A DNA stretch of 44,361 nt from the NCBI GenBank assembly GCA_003566885.1, contig PXBO01000101.1, forward strand, positions 1-44,361. Reading direction: 5' to 3'. Below the pieces are notes generated by a model, which searched no databases, had not been told where the DNA came from, and worked only from the letters and a program-made list of their open reading frames with translations. Origin of the DNA: Opitutia bacterium (GTDB taxonomy: Bacteria; Verrucomicrobiota; Verrucomicrobiia; Opitutales; T3Sed10-336). Shown here piece after piece: positions 34,392 through 42,893 of this stretch (position 1 is its first letter; every line of letters begins with the position of its first letter). The position numbers and the translations under genes were made by a program.

Positions 34392-35585
34392 ATGTCCACC
34401 GCCTCCACGACCGCCCAATCCACCCTCAAAGCCGAAGAACTGGCCCGTTACAGCCGGCACATCGTCCTGCCCGAAGTCGGCCGGGAAGGCCAGGAACGGT
34501 TGAGTAGATCTAAGGTCCTGATCGTCGGCGCCGGAGGCCTCGGCAGTCCGGCGGCCCTCTACCTGGCGGCGGCCGGCGTGGGCGAACTCGGACTCGTCGA
34601 TTTCGATCGGGTGGAGGAACACAACCTGCAACGGCAGATCCTGCACGGCACCGCCGAAATCGGCACGCCCAAGGTGGAGTCGGCCCGCCGCCGCCTTTCC
34701 GACCTCAACCCCCACGTTCTCGTGCGTCCACACGGTGAGGGCGTTTCGACGGAAAACAGCACCGCCCTCTTTTCCCAATACGATTTGATCGTCGACGGTT
34801 CAGACAACTTCCCCACCCGCTACCTCAACAACGACAGCGCCTTTTTCGCCGCGAAACCCCTGGTATACGGCAGCATCTTTCGATTCGAGGGCCAGGTCTC
34901 GGTCTTTCATCCTTCCCACGGTTCCCCCTGCTACCGCTGCCTCTTTCCCACCCCCCCGGAACCGGGCAGGATCCCCAACTGCGCCGAAGCCGGTGTTTTC
35001 GGAGCACTGCCGGGGGTGATCGGCAGCATGCAGGCCATGGAAGCCATCAAGTTTTTGCTGGGAATCGGTAAACCCCTGCTCGGACGTTTGCTCGTCTTTG
35101 ATGCGCTGGGGATGACCAGCCGGGTCATCAATCTGAAAAAAGACCCCTCCTGCCCGCTCTGCGGCGAAGATCCCCGCATTACCGATATTCGGCCGGAGCG
35201 CTATGATTTCACCTGTTCCGCCGAGGAAGCGGCCGGGGAAACAACGTCCGACGCGCCGGCCCTTCCCCTGGAACTCTCGGTGGAGGAAGCACGGGAACGT
35301 CTCGGGCAGGCTTCCGAAAATTTCTTCGTTCTGGACGTGCGCGAACCCTACGAAACCGAAATTTGTCGCCTTCCAGGCGCCATTCCTATCCCCATGAGAC
35401 AGATTTCCGCCCAAACCACCGCACTCCCCGGTGACAAACCGATCCTGGTTTACTGCCATCACGGCATGCGGAGTCTGCATGTTGTCAAATTCCTGCGGGA
35501 CCGCGGGTTCCCCCAGGCCTGCAACCTGCAGGGCGGCATCGATGCCTGGGCCCGCAAATGCGATCCTGAAATGCCGCGGTATTAA
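34392..35585 (+). CDS. MoeB/ThiF-type adenylyltransferase fused to a rhodanese domain
   Basis: A 397-residue E1-like enzyme. Residues ~13-260 are the ThiF/MoeB domain: ATP loop VGAGGLGS (45-52), HNLQRQ (77-82), SDN (137-139), catalytic Cys197 in NCAEAGV, and zinc cysteines 180, 183, 254 and 257. Residues ~293-397 are a rhodanese domain with active-site Cys355 in CHHGMRS. This fused form activates the C-terminal glycine of a sulfur carrier (MoaD/ThiS-like) and loads sulfur onto it, as in MOCS3/Uba4 and MoeZ. The carrier partner is not in the window. The role could be molybdopterin, thiamine or cysteine/tRNA thiolation. Confidence 0.93.
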   Translation: MSTASTTAQSTLKAEELARYSRHIVLPEVGREGQERLSRSKVLIVGAGGLGSPAALYLAAAGVGELGLVDFDRVEEHNLQRQILHGTAEIGTPKVESARRRLSDLNPHVLVRPHGEGVSTENSTALFSQYDLIVDGSDNFPTRYLNNDSAFFAAKPLVYGSIFRFEGQVSVFHPSHGSPCYRCLFPTPPEPGRIPNCAEAGVFGALPGVIGSMQAMEAIKFLLGIGKPLLGRLLVFDALGMTSRVINLKKDPSCPLCGEDPRITDIRPERYDFTCSAEEAAGETTSDAPALPLELSVEEARERLGQASENFFVLDVREPYETEICRLPGAIPIPMRQISAQTTALPGDKPILVYCHHGMRSLHVVKFLRDRGFPQACNLQGGIDAWARKCDPEMPRY

Positions 35586-35662
35586 TTTTCTTTACCCGCT
35601 GGGGCAAAACGTTAAAGGTTTCGTAAATACTTCGACTCGCCTGCAATTGAGTTTATTTTTCG

Positions 35663-35692
35663 TTGTGACGAATCGCCCGACGGCGCTATAGA
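35663..35692 (+). promoter_or_regulatory. Predicted promoter of the IPT/TIG-like lipoprotein gene
   Basis: TTGTGA (35663-35668) and TATAGA (35687-35692) are 18 bp apart. The start would be near 35699, leaving a leader of about 27 nt to ATG 35726. Confidence 0.4.
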
Positions 35693-35725
35693 ACCAGTTT
35701 TTAACAATACTTTTTTCCCGTTATC

Positions 35726-36631
35726 ATGATGAATGCTACCAAATTGAAACTCGGCCTCTCCGCATTGTTCGCCAGCCTCCTCCTCGCCGGCTGCGACCTG
35801 CGTATCACCAACCTGACTCCGGAAACGGTAAACGAAAACCCTTCCGGCCATTACGACATTTCGGTGTTGATCGAGCCGAGCGGCAGCAAGGTTGTGGAGG
35901 ACAGCATCCGCGCCTACATCGTCATCGACGGGCAAATTTTCCCAATGTCTCCCAGTCCCACCACCCCGAACGTCTTTAAATACGAATATCGCCTTCCGCC
36001 CAACCGCCGGGAAGCCCGCTATTATTTCCAGGTGGATTATCAGTTGGAAAAGAATCAAGTGACCACTGAGCGCCAGGAAATCACCGACGTGCAACAGATG
36101 CGCTTGACCGACCGCTACGCCCTTTCGCTCGACGTCGAGCGCGCTCCGGCGGGAAGCCGGGTCGGGTTGGTCGGCCGCGGATTCAGCCGAAACGACCGCG
36201 TCATTGTCGGTGGTGAGGAAGCCGAAACGGTGTTCCACTCTTCCAATTCCCTGGAATTCTTCGTTCCCTCCCTGCCCCACAGCCGAAATTACAACGTTCA
36301 GCTGGTCGATGCCGACGGCACCATCAACGTCGGGTCTCTTCGCATCGACGCCGGCACCATTCGGGTTTCTCCGGACCAGGTGTCCTTCACCACCGGCGAC
36401 CGCACCACACTGGTCTTCACCATTCCGACCGAAGCCCCTCCCGGCGGCCTCTACATTGACGTCCTCACGGACATCCCCGAAAGCATCGTCATGCCGGAGG
36501 TCATCATTCCGGGCGGGTCCCGTTCGGTCAATGTTTCCGTGGAAGCCAGCCGGCCCGGACGCGGGTCCCTCTTCGTTCAGAAGCCCGGCTACGACGAAGT
36601 TCGTATTCCCGTGACTGTTACCGGCCGCTGA
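35726..36631 (+). CDS. Lipoprotein with IPT/TIG-like domain
   Basis: A 301-residue lipoprotein: signal peptide with lipobox LLAGC (Cys23), then beta-rich domains. Residues ~130-215 (RAPAGSRVGLVGRGFSRNDR, then VIVGGEEAETVFHSSNSLEF) read as an IPT/TIG immunoglobulin-like fold. A last beta domain (SPDQVSFTTGDRTTLVF to the end) looks like an Ig-like or invasin-like repeat. No catalytic motif is seen; a structural or binding role at the outer membrane or in the periplasm is likely. It is followed by a strong terminator and is probably transcribed alone. Confidence 0.7.
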   Translation: MMNATKLKLGLSALFASLLLAGCDLRITNLTPETVNENPSGHYDISVLIEPSGSKVVEDSIRAYIVIDGQIFPMSPSPTTPNVFKYEYRLPPNRREARYYFQVDYQLEKNQVTTERQEITDVQQMRLTDRYALSLDVERAPAGSRVGLVGRGFSRNDRVIVGGEEAETVFHSSNSLEFFVPSLPHSRNYNVQLVDADGTINVGSLRIDAGTIRVSPDQVSFTTGDRTTLVFTIPTEAPPGGLYIDVLTDIPESIVMPEVIIPGGSRSVNVSVEASRPGRGSLFVQKPGYDEVRIPVTVTGR

Positions 36632-36656
36632 GCCCTATTAATCAGCCTTTTGCAAA

Positions 36657-36686
36657 GCCCTCCGAAGCAATTCGGAGGGCTTTTTT
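36657..36686 (+). terminator. Rho-independent terminator
   Basis: A perfect 10-bp stem GCCCTCCGAA/TTCGGAGGGC with a GCAA loop, followed by six T residues. Confidence 0.95.
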
Positions 36687-36877
36687 GTCTGCGCAACGAT
36701 TCACCGCAAGAACGTACCGGAGTGCCTGCCTCGCGGGACGTGACCCCCGGGACAACAAAAGTTCCGCTTATCCCCGCCATTCATGAGGTTTTTATCCGAC
36801 CTCCGGGACTGGCAGGACCGGAAATTTCGAATACATTTGCCAGCACTTCTATTAAAAATTCCACCGTAAAATCAGCC

Positions 36878-37513
36878 ATGAAAGCATCATCCCTCCTTTC
36901 GCCCATCCGCACCCTTCTGATCCTGCCGACGGTTCTGGTTCTGATGATCGGCGGCGCCACCGCCTTTGGTGCCGAAAGCTCCCACAAACCTCTCGCGGGC
37001 AAACATGTCCTGTTTCTTGTGGCCGACCGTTTCCAGGATGCAGAGACGTTTTTCCCCATGGGCTACCTGGCCGCACAAGGCGCTTCGATCACGGTCGCCG
37101 GGCTCGCTCCGGGAACGGTGGGGGCCTACAACAGCGACGCCACCATCGAGGTGGAAACGACGGTTGCCGAGTTGCAGATCGACTCCTTCGATGCCTTGGT
37201 CATTCCCGGCGGCGGCTCTCCCGGAAACCTGCGTCAGGACGAGGATCTGGTCCGCTTTACAGCGGCCTTCTTTGAAACCGGCCGGCCGGTGGCCGCAATC
37301 TGCCACGGCCCGCAGCTCCTCGTAACTGCCGGGGTGATGGAAGGTCTGGAAGCCACCTGCTTCAGCGGAATGAGTCGCGAACTGGAAGAAGCCGGCGCCC
37401 GCTACATCGACCAGCCTTTGGTCCGCGACGGCAACCTAATCACCTCGCGCCTGCCCGAAGATCTCGCGCCCTTCTCGCGGGCCATCGCCGAGGCGATGAC
37501 CGAAGGCGGGTAA
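36878..37513 (+). CDS. Exported DJ-1/PfpI-family protein
   Basis: A 211-residue DJ-1/PfpI superfamily protein with an N-terminal signal peptide (about residues 1-32, ending TAFGAES). The core motif VLFLVADRFQDAETFFPMGY carries the acidic residue, and AICHGPQLLVTAG carries the nucleophile Cys in ICHG, followed by SRLPEDLAPF near the end. Most relatives are cytoplasmic deglycase, chaperone or protease-like proteins, so an exported form is less usual. The function is not determined. ATG 36878 is chosen because it gives the signal peptide; the open frame further upstream covers the terminator. Confidence 0.85.
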   Translation: MKASSLLSPIRTLLILPTVLVLMIGGATAFGAESSHKPLAGKHVLFLVADRFQDAETFFPMGYLAAQGASITVAGLAPGTVGAYNSDATIEVETTVAELQIDSFDALVIPGGGSPGNLRQDEDLVRFTAAFFETGRPVAAICHGPQLLVTAGVMEGLEATCFSGMSRELEEAGARYIDQPLVRDGNLITSRLPEDLAPFSRAIAEAMTEGG

Positions 37514-37578
37514 TCCCGGTTTTTCCGGCGGGTACTGAAGCCGCCTGCGATCCGGTTTCCGATCCTACAGGTTCGCTC

Positions 37579-39762
37579 TCACCAGAGCTCTTCCTGCCGG
37601 GGTGTACCACTCTGATCGCTCACCAGGAACTCGGCGTAGCGTTTCAGCCATTCGTCAAGTTTTCGGGTGTAGTATTCCGGGTCGTAGGGGGCTGTTTTCG
37701 GGTCGTAGGATTCGACCGGACGGGCGCGTTGCCAATCGGGTTGTCGTTTCTTTTCTCCCGGGACGATGTAATAGGTCACCCGGTCACCGGACTGCGGCAC
37801 CTTTTCCATCCGCAACGCCGCCTCCATCGAAGCGCGCCGGGGCTTGCGTTTGGCGCCTTCCAGCGCCTTCTGATAGGTTTCGGGATTCTGACTGAGCACT
37901 TCGGAACGGGCGATCTCCTCAATGGCCACCTCCCCCTTCTCGATACGCCGGCGGTAGGATTCCGCTTTTTCCACCGGCGACTCGCCGTCAACGCCGAGCA
38001 GAAAACGGATCAGGGTGTCGGTGAGATCCTTCAAGTAGGGCTCGATCCCGCGCGAGCGGAGGGCCGAACCGCGGATGGTGATCTTTTTCCCATCGTAGAG
38101 CGCGTAGTTCTTGGCCTTGTAACACAACATCGACTCGAAGGAGCCGTCGTATTCCAGGTCGATTCCTTCAGGCAACACCGGTTGGACCGCTTCCAGCAGG
38201 GTCTCCGGTTGGTCGAAATGTTCCGGCGAGGCCAGGTAGATCCCGTCGGTGTCGGCCTCCAGCACGGTGCACCCGAGTTCCTGAAAGCGTTCGATCAATC
38301 GCTGCAACAGTTCCCGTCCGAGCGAGGTGACCTCGGCCGCCAGGTCGCCGTCGGCAAATCGCGCGTTGCCGAAACCGAGATAGCCGTAGAATGAATTGAT
38401 GATGATCTTGTAGGCCGCCTGGCGCGCCGTGTACTCGCGGCGGCGTTCCTCCGACGACTCCTCGCGCGCGAGGGTCTTGTATTTCAACCGGTATTCCCGC
38501 AACTTGCGTAACAACGGAATGAATACGCCCAACGAGTCCGGGACGGGGTTCCGGTCCATGGTCAAAAGGAGGCTGGGATACAGGGAGGCCACGTCGAAAT
38601 GCAGCACCTGCCGGAACACTCCCGACTCGAAACTGCGGGTGAACCCGCCCTCGTAACTTTGTACTTCCGTGCCTTCCGGCAGCGCTTCCCCTGCATGGAA
38701 GTATTCCTCCATCAGGAGCAGGTCGATCTTCCAACTGGAACCGCGCAACACGATTTCCTGCAGGGTCATGGGGAAGTTACCCGCCTGGGCGAAATAGGTG
38801 GGCAACAACAGATCGGCGATACCGGTGGTCTCCCGGAGGTCGTCGCCCAGATAGCGGCGAAAGCGCTCCCGGTCCCCGGTAAACATCCCGGCAATCTGAC
38901 TCCCTTCGATATAGGTGCGCTCGTCACCCTCCTCCGAAGTGATTCCCAGGTGTACCGCCACGTCCTTCAGCCCGTACCCCGGCAGGTCGCGGGTGGTGAC
39001 GTCGTAAAGCAGGATCATGAGGTAGGTGTCGACCACGGTGCGTCCGGGAATGTCGCATCGCGGGAAATCGATCCAGCGCTCGGCCGCTTTCAAGCGGCTG
39101 GCCCGAAAGGTCGCTTCCCGCCCGAACCGTCCCCAGGCGCAGGGAAGTTTGTAGCGCTTGCAGCGCAAGCGCAGGTAATCCAGGTCGAACTTGAACAGGT
39201 TGTGCCCCTCCAACGTATCCGGATCGGATTCCCGGAGAAACTCCGCGAAACTTTCCAGCAGCTTTTTTTCCGCCGCATCGCTGTCCTCGTCGAGTTCCAG
39301 AAAACGGGTCTCTCCGTTGAAACGCACCCCAATGGCCAACACCCGGTCGCCGGCGCGGCGGGCGTCGCTGAAGCCGTTTTCCACACTGCAACCCGTTTCG
39401 ATATCCACCTGACAACGCCGGAGATCCGAAAAATTCATGCCTTCGAACAAACGCTGGCGCTGACGCAGAAGGTGCTGGCTTTCCGGCGACCGCAGAACGT
39501 CGACCGAGCCGTCCTTGCGCGCGGAAGCAAGGCGTTCCCGCCAGAGCGCCGGGTCGTCGAACGTCAGCAGGTAACGGAACGGCCCCGGGCCGGAAAGTGT
39601 TTTAACTTCAACACCTTCGTTTTCCACTGCTGCCGGCTTCTCGCGGCTCCAAAGAAACGGGACAAAGGGGACCGCGCGTTCCACCCGTTCGTCGTCCTTC
39701 GAGCGGGCGGCCAGATGCACCTCCCCTTCCGGCGAAACCCATATGCCGCAAATCGCTTCCAT
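37579..39762 (-). CDS. Family B DNA polymerase
   Basis: A 727-residue B-family polymerase with an apparently intact proofreading exonuclease: Exo I VDIET (Asp120, Glu122), Exo II Asn188/Asp193 in EGHNLFKFDLD, Exo III Y263GLKD267. The polymerase motifs are DVASLYPS (390-397), KIIINSFYGYLGF (452-464), DTDG (504-507) and KAKNY. This is shorter than E. coli Pol II, and the motif B variant KIIINSFYG is closer to archaeal-like bacterial members. A role in repair or translesion bypass is likely. The C-terminal ~100 residues are basic and Pro-rich, without a clear clamp-binding motif. Divergent from the DUF151 gene. Confidence 0.93.
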   Translation of the reverse strand: MEAICGIWVSPEGEVHLAARSKDDERVERAVPFVPFLWSREKPAAVENEGVEVKTLSGPGPFRYLLTFDDPALWRERLASARKDGSVDVLRSPESQHLLRQRQRLFEGMNFSDLRRCQVDIETGCSVENGFSDARRAGDRVLAIGVRFNGETRFLELDEDSDAAEKKLLESFAEFLRESDPDTLEGHNLFKFDLDYLRLRCKRYKLPCAWGRFGREATFRASRLKAAERWIDFPRCDIPGRTVVDTYLMILLYDVTTRDLPGYGLKDVAVHLGITSEEGDERTYIEGSQIAGMFTGDRERFRRYLGDDLRETTGIADLLLPTYFAQAGNFPMTLQEIVLRGSSWKIDLLLMEEYFHAGEALPEGTEVQSYEGGFTRSFESGVFRQVLHFDVASLYPSLLLTMDRNPVPDSLGVFIPLLRKLREYRLKYKTLAREESSEERRREYTARQAAYKIIINSFYGYLGFGNARFADGDLAAEVTSLGRELLQRLIERFQELGCTVLEADTDGIYLASPEHFDQPETLLEAVQPVLPEGIDLEYDGSFESMLCYKAKNYALYDGKKITIRGSALRSRGIEPYLKDLTDTLIRFLLGVDGESPVEKAESYRRRIEKGEVAIEEIARSEVLSQNPETYQKALEGAKRKPRRASMEAALRMEKVPQSGDRVTYYIVPGEKKRQPDWQRARPVESYDPKTAPYDPEYYTRKLDEWLKRYAEFLVSDQSGTPRQEELW

Positions 39763-39821
39763 GCCTCCAGATTTTACACTGGAAGCAAATAGACAAGGGT
39801 TTATCCAATCGTCGATCGCGC

Positions 39822-39851
39822 TTGCGCAACACCGCCCCAGGATTTTAAATT
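39822..39851 (+). promoter_or_regulatory. Predicted leaderless promoter of the DUF151-dus unit
   Basis: TTGCGC (39822-39827) and TAAATT (39846-39851) are 18 bp apart. The start would fall at about 39858, the A of the ATG, so the mRNA would have no leader. No Shine-Dalgarno is visible. Confidence 0.4.
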
Positions 39852-39857
39852 ACCCCC

Positions 39858-40316
39858 ATGCAGAACGACGTCACAGAGGTCACCATCAAGGGGGTCATGC
39901 CGACCTCAAACGGGTGCGCCATTTTCCTGGGCAACGAGGAAAAGACTTTTGTCATCTACGTCGATCCAGGCATCGGCACGGCGATCTCGATGACTATCAA
40001 CGGGGTAAAAAAGGAACGCCCCCTGACCCACGACTTGATTGGCAGCATGTTCCTCGGCCTGGGAGTCGAATTGAAGCGGGTCGTCATAAACGACGTGCAG
40101 GACGGCACTTTCTACGCCCGCATTATCCTTGAAATGAAAAACGAGATCGAGTCGAAGATCGTCGAACTCGACGCCCGCCCCAGCGATTCGATCGTGCTGG
40201 CGCTCCAGCATCAAAAACCGATCAACGTCGCCCACTCGGTCTTCGACAACATGGACGACATGACCGAGATCCTGGAGCGTATTCTCAATCAGCAGAACGA
40301 GGACAAGGACGATTGA
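39858..40316 (+). CDS. Bifunctional nuclease family protein (DUF151)
   Basis: A 152-residue DUF151 protein. The family pattern is seen in VYVDPGIGTAISMTINGV-like strands, RPLTHDLIGSMFLGLGVEL, TFYARIILE and the block ELDARPSDSIVLALQHQKPI. Plant and bacterial relatives show DNase/RNase activity, hence the family name; the role in bacteria is unclear. The last ~30 residues are acidic. Its TGA overlaps the TTG start of dus, so the two are translationally coupled. Confidence 0.88.
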   Translation: MQNDVTEVTIKGVMPTSNGCAIFLGNEEKTFVIYVDPGIGTAISMTINGVKKERPLTHDLIGSMFLGLGVELKRVVINDVQDGTFYARIILEMKNEIESKIVELDARPSDSIVLALQHQKPINVAHSVFDNMDDMTEILERILNQQNEDKDD

Positions 40317-41389
40317 GCCGCCCGCTGCCGCCAACCCTCACGCCGGACCAGCCTCTGACCGCGCTGGCCCCGATGCAGGATGTGACCGATCTCCCTTTTA
40401 TGCGGGTGATCCATCACTACGGCGATCCCGACTACTACTTCACCGAGTATTTCCGGGTCCACGCGCACTCGCGCCTCGAACCCCACATCCTGCGCTCCAT
40501 CATGGAAAACGACACCGGCCGTCCGGTCTTCGCCCAGATGATCGGCGAATCAATACCGGACCTCGTACGCACCGCGAAACGCCTGGCCGAATACCCGGTG
40601 GCGGGAATCGATCTGAACATGGGTTGCCCCGCCCCCAAGATCTACAAAAAGAACTGCGGCGGCGGTCTGCTGCGCGACGTGAGTAAGATCGACCAGGTAC
40701 TGGGCGCCCTGCGCGACGCCATACCCGGCCGGTTCACGGTCAAAATGCGTATCGGTTTTGAAACCGCCGACAATTTCCCCGCCATCCTGGAGGAGATCGA
40801 TCGTCACGGGGTCGACCTCCTCAGCCTGCACGCCCGCACCGTGCGGGAGGGCTACCGCGGCGAGGCGCACTATGAGTACGTGAAACAGGCCGTGCAAACG
40901 CTGTCCTGTCCGGTTCTCGCCAACGGCAACATCCTCTCTTCCGGCCGCGCGGTCAAAGTGGCCGCCGCCACGGGATGCCGGGGGTTGATGGTGGGTCGGC
41001 ACGCCATCCGCAACCCGTGGATCTTTCGACAGATTCGCGACGCCTTCGCCCGCCGGCCCGTTTTCCGTCCCACCCTCGGCGATGCCCGGGAATTCATCGA
41101 CCGGCTCTACCGCGCCACCCGCACCGGCGAATGCCCGGAACGCGCTCATGTGAGCAAGATGAAAAAGTACCTCAACTTTCTCGGTCAAAGCGTCGACCCG
41201 GAAGGCGGGTTTCTCTACGACATGCGACGCGCACAAACCGAAAGCGAGCTTTTCGCCGTCTGCGATCGGCACCTGATGAAAGAGCCCGCCGCGCCCTTCG
41301 CCGACGAACCCCACCCCGGCGTCATCGCCCGCCCCAACTGCGAAGGCCCGGCCCGGGAGGAATCGGTGCCCGCCCCGATCACCCCGTAA
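40313..41389 (+). CDS. tRNA-dihydrouridine synthase
   Basis: A 358-residue FMN-dependent Dus that reduces uridines in the tRNA D-loop. The barrel motifs are LAPMQDVTDLPFMRV (18-32), GIDLNMGCPAPKIYKKNCGG (98-117, catalytic Cys105 in GCP), KMRIGFET, LHARTVREGYRG, LANGNI and GLMVGRHAIRNPWIF. Which Dus subtype is not clear. The start is a TTG overlapping the DUF151 stop (TTGA), supported by the fact that the barrel starts soon after it. It is followed by the tandem repeat block. Confidence 0.93.
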   Translation: MSRPLPPTLTPDQPLTALAPMQDVTDLPFMRVIHHYGDPDYYFTEYFRVHAHSRLEPHILRSIMENDTGRPVFAQMIGESIPDLVRTAKRLAEYPVAGIDLNMGCPAPKIYKKNCGGGLLRDVSKIDQVLGALRDAIPGRFTVKMRIGFETADNFPAILEEIDRHGVDLLSLHARTVREGYRGEAHYEYVKQAVQTLSCPVLANGNILSSGRAVKVAAATGCRGLMVGRHAIRNPWIFRQIRDAFARRPVFRPTLGDAREFIDRLYRATRTGECPERAHVSKMKKYLNFLGQSVDPEGGFLYDMRRAQTESELFAVCDRHLMKEPAAPFADEPHPGVIARPNCEGPAREESVPAPITP

Positions 41390-41407
41390 CCGAACTTTTC
41401 ACAATTT

Positions 41408-41523
41408 GTGGTGACCGACTTTGTGCGACATTCCAGGTGGCGACCGAGTTTGTGCGACATTCCAAGTGGCGACCGAGTTTGTGCGACATTCCAAGTGGCG
41501 ACCGAGTTTGTGCGACATTCCAA
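41408..41523. repeat. Tandem 29-bp repeats, four units
   Basis: Units of 29 bp (GTGGCGACCGAGTTTGTGCG followed by ACATTCCAA) start at 41408, 41437, 41466 and 41495. The first differs at three positions and the rest are identical. There are no spacers, so this is not a CRISPR array. The fifth unit begins at 41524 and turns into the palindromic element. The 353-bp gap after dus holds these repeats and no gene. Confidence 0.95.
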
Positions 41524-41576
41524 GTGGCGACCGAGTTTACCTCGGGAGGATCTCCGGGCGTAAAGCCCGTCGCCAC
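41524..41576. repeat. 53-bp palindromic element, family B
   Basis: Terminal inverted repeats GTGGCGAC/GTCGCCAC enclose two small hairpins, CCGAG-tttac-CTCGG and CGGGC-gtaaa-GCCCG. The left half recurs at 41674-41698 and 44326-44350, and a longer variant at 44217-44284. Confidence 0.8.
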
Positions 41577-41673
41577 AAAGTAGAAGACACCTGTGGCAAC
41601 CACAAAATAGCAGGCAACCGTGGCGACCGAAAATCTGAGCCGGTCCGCAAGGAAATTCATGCAGGATTTCCAT

Positions 41674-41698
41674 GTGGCGACCGAGTTTACCTCGGGAG
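41674..41698. repeat. Half copy of palindromic element family B
   Basis: GTGGCGACCGAGTTTACCTC and then GGGAG, identical to the left part of the element at 41524, without the right terminal repeat. Confidence 0.75.
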
Positions 41699-41741
41699 AT
41701 AATCGACGCACGCAGGATACGTGCGCTACTTTTCGACTCCG

Positions 41742-41963
41742 CTAGTCTTCCGACTCCTCGTCCGCCGCGATCTCCGCTTCCAGGGCGTCGAGAACGTCAT
41801 CCATGTTTTCGGCGTCGATCGTTTCGCGCGCCTCGGCCTCGTAGTCGGCAACGGTCTGTTCGTCAGTGGCGGGGGTATCGGCAGCCGGGCCGTTTCCGTT
41901 TCCGCAAGCGGCAAGGAGGGATGACAGGGCGAGTATAAGGAAAGATTTGATCAAAAGGTTCAT
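41742..41963 (-). CDS. Small acidic lipoprotein
   Basis: A 73-residue protein with a signal peptide and lipobox LLAAC (Cys20). The mature part is short, highly acidic (runs such as EAEARETIDAENMDD) and probably helical. No known family is recognised. It lies 45 bp after the coiled-coil gene at 42452, in the same direction, so the two are probably co-transcribed. Confidence 0.65.
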   Translation of the reverse strand: MNLLIKSFLILALSSLLAACGNGNGPAADTPATDEQTVADYEAEARETIDAENMDDVLDALEAEIAADEESED

Positions 41964-42008
41964 GGTCGTGATGTCGTGATGGTTGTCGGGAAGTCGACTG
42001 GGAAAGGA

Positions 42009-42452
42009 TTAATCTTCGGCTTCCGGAATAAGTCCCAGGCGCTGCTGTACCCGTTCCAGTTGGCTCGAATAGCGATCCAATTCCCGTTCGATCAACTGCC
42101 CGACACGTTCCAGAGCTTCGGTACGCCCGTGTTCCTCGGCCAATTCCCGCACACGATGCAACTGGGCCAGGCGGCGCAAATGGACGGTCTCGAACTGTTC
42201 AAGCTGCCGCTGCGCGGCTTCCATGCGGCGCTCGATGCCGCCGCGGGCTCGCCCGACAGCGTCCGAAACGCCCTCGGAGGCCGACTCGACCGCTTCGGTC
42301 GCGCGCTCCGGAACATCCAACCCCCGCAACCGTTCCGCCGCGCCGCGCGGCGTGTCGTTGCCTTCCGTTTCCGCATCACCGGCATACAGCGGCGCGGAAA
42401 CCGCAAGGGCCAAAATCAATCCAAATCCAATCCCTGATTTTCCAATTTTCAT
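42009..42452 (-). CDS. Exported coiled-coil protein
   Basis: A 147-residue secreted protein: signal peptide to about residue 24 (SAPLYAGDAE), then a charged helical body with heptad-like Leu/Glu/Arg spacing (RMEAAQRQLEQFETVHLRRL and VGQLIERELDRYSSQLERVQ). This looks like a periplasmic coiled coil. No enzyme motif is seen. It may pair with the acidic lipoprotein that follows. Confidence 0.65.
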   Translation of the reverse strand: MKIGKSGIGFGLILALAVSAPLYAGDAETEGNDTPRGAAERLRGLDVPERATEAVESASEGVSDAVGRARGGIERRMEAAQRQLEQFETVHLRRLAQLHRVRELAEEHGRTEALERVGQLIERELDRYSSQLERVQQRLGLIPEAED

Positions 42453-42529
42453 AATCTCTATTTATCTCGGAATCTCCTCCCAAGCCCGCTCCATGTCAAG
42501 GCGACAGGGAATCCACGGCATTTTCATTT

Positions 42530-42556
42530 CTGGAGGGCGACGCTCCGTCGTCGCCG
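42530..42556 (+). repeat. Hairpin repeat, family A copy 3
   Basis: CTGGAGGGCGACGCTCCGTC followed by GTCGCCG: stem GGCGACG/CGTCGCC around loop CTCCGT. It matches copies at 6705 and 3371 in loop and flanks but not in the paired bases. Confidence 0.75.
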
Positions 42557-42630
42557 TTTCCACGGACCCCGACCCCGGTTCCGACAGCATCCGCGCAATA
42601 ATAATTCATCCCAAAAACCGCATTCGATTT

Positions 42631-42788
42631 CACCACGAAGAGCACAAAGAACACGAAGGGAAAGACTTCAAGAAAATGCGATCGTTTTCCTGGTTCACTC
42701 TTACGGTGCAGGTTAATGAGCGAATCAATCTTTCCTGAATAGCCTTTTCATCACCGATTTGTCTTCGTGCTCGTGTGCGCTTCGTGTT
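42631..42788. repeat. Interspersed element with inverted CACGAAG-rich ends
   Basis: The left end CACCACGAAGAGCACAAAGA (42631-42650, continuing ACACGAAG) is the approximate reverse complement of the right end (42763-42788, CTTCGTGCTCGTGTGCGCTT...). This 158-bp unit is a MITE-like palindromic element. The left-end motif alone recurs at 44156-44182. Similar CACGAAGAGCACGAAG repeats are widespread in bacterial genomes and produce spurious protein calls. Tandem ATAATTC copies follow (about 42788-42812). The whole gap 42453-42893 has no gene. Confidence 0.65.
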
Positions 42789-42833
42789 CATAATTCATAA
42801 TTCATAATTCCTAATTCCCCGCCCCCCTTTTTC

Positions 42834-42862
42834 TTGATATACTGAACAAAAGCCCATATCTT
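42834..42862 (+). promoter_or_regulatory. Predicted promoter of the Y-family polymerase gene
   Basis: TTGATA (42834-42839) and TATCTT (42857-42862) are separated by 17 bp. The start would be near 42869, giving a leader of about 25 nt to ATG 42894. No recognisable LexA box was seen. Confidence 0.5.
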
Positions 42863-42893
42863 TCCGTGTATAACGCTCACTCCCGCCACCACC

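Noticed and set aside
41408-41523. Regular repeats that could suggest a CRISPR array
   Set aside because: The 29-bp units are directly adjacent with no spacers, and no cas gene is present.
42631-42738. Plus-strand ORF through the CACGAAG repeat
   Set aside because: It translates a known dispersed repeat and has no start context; it is a typical spurious protein call.
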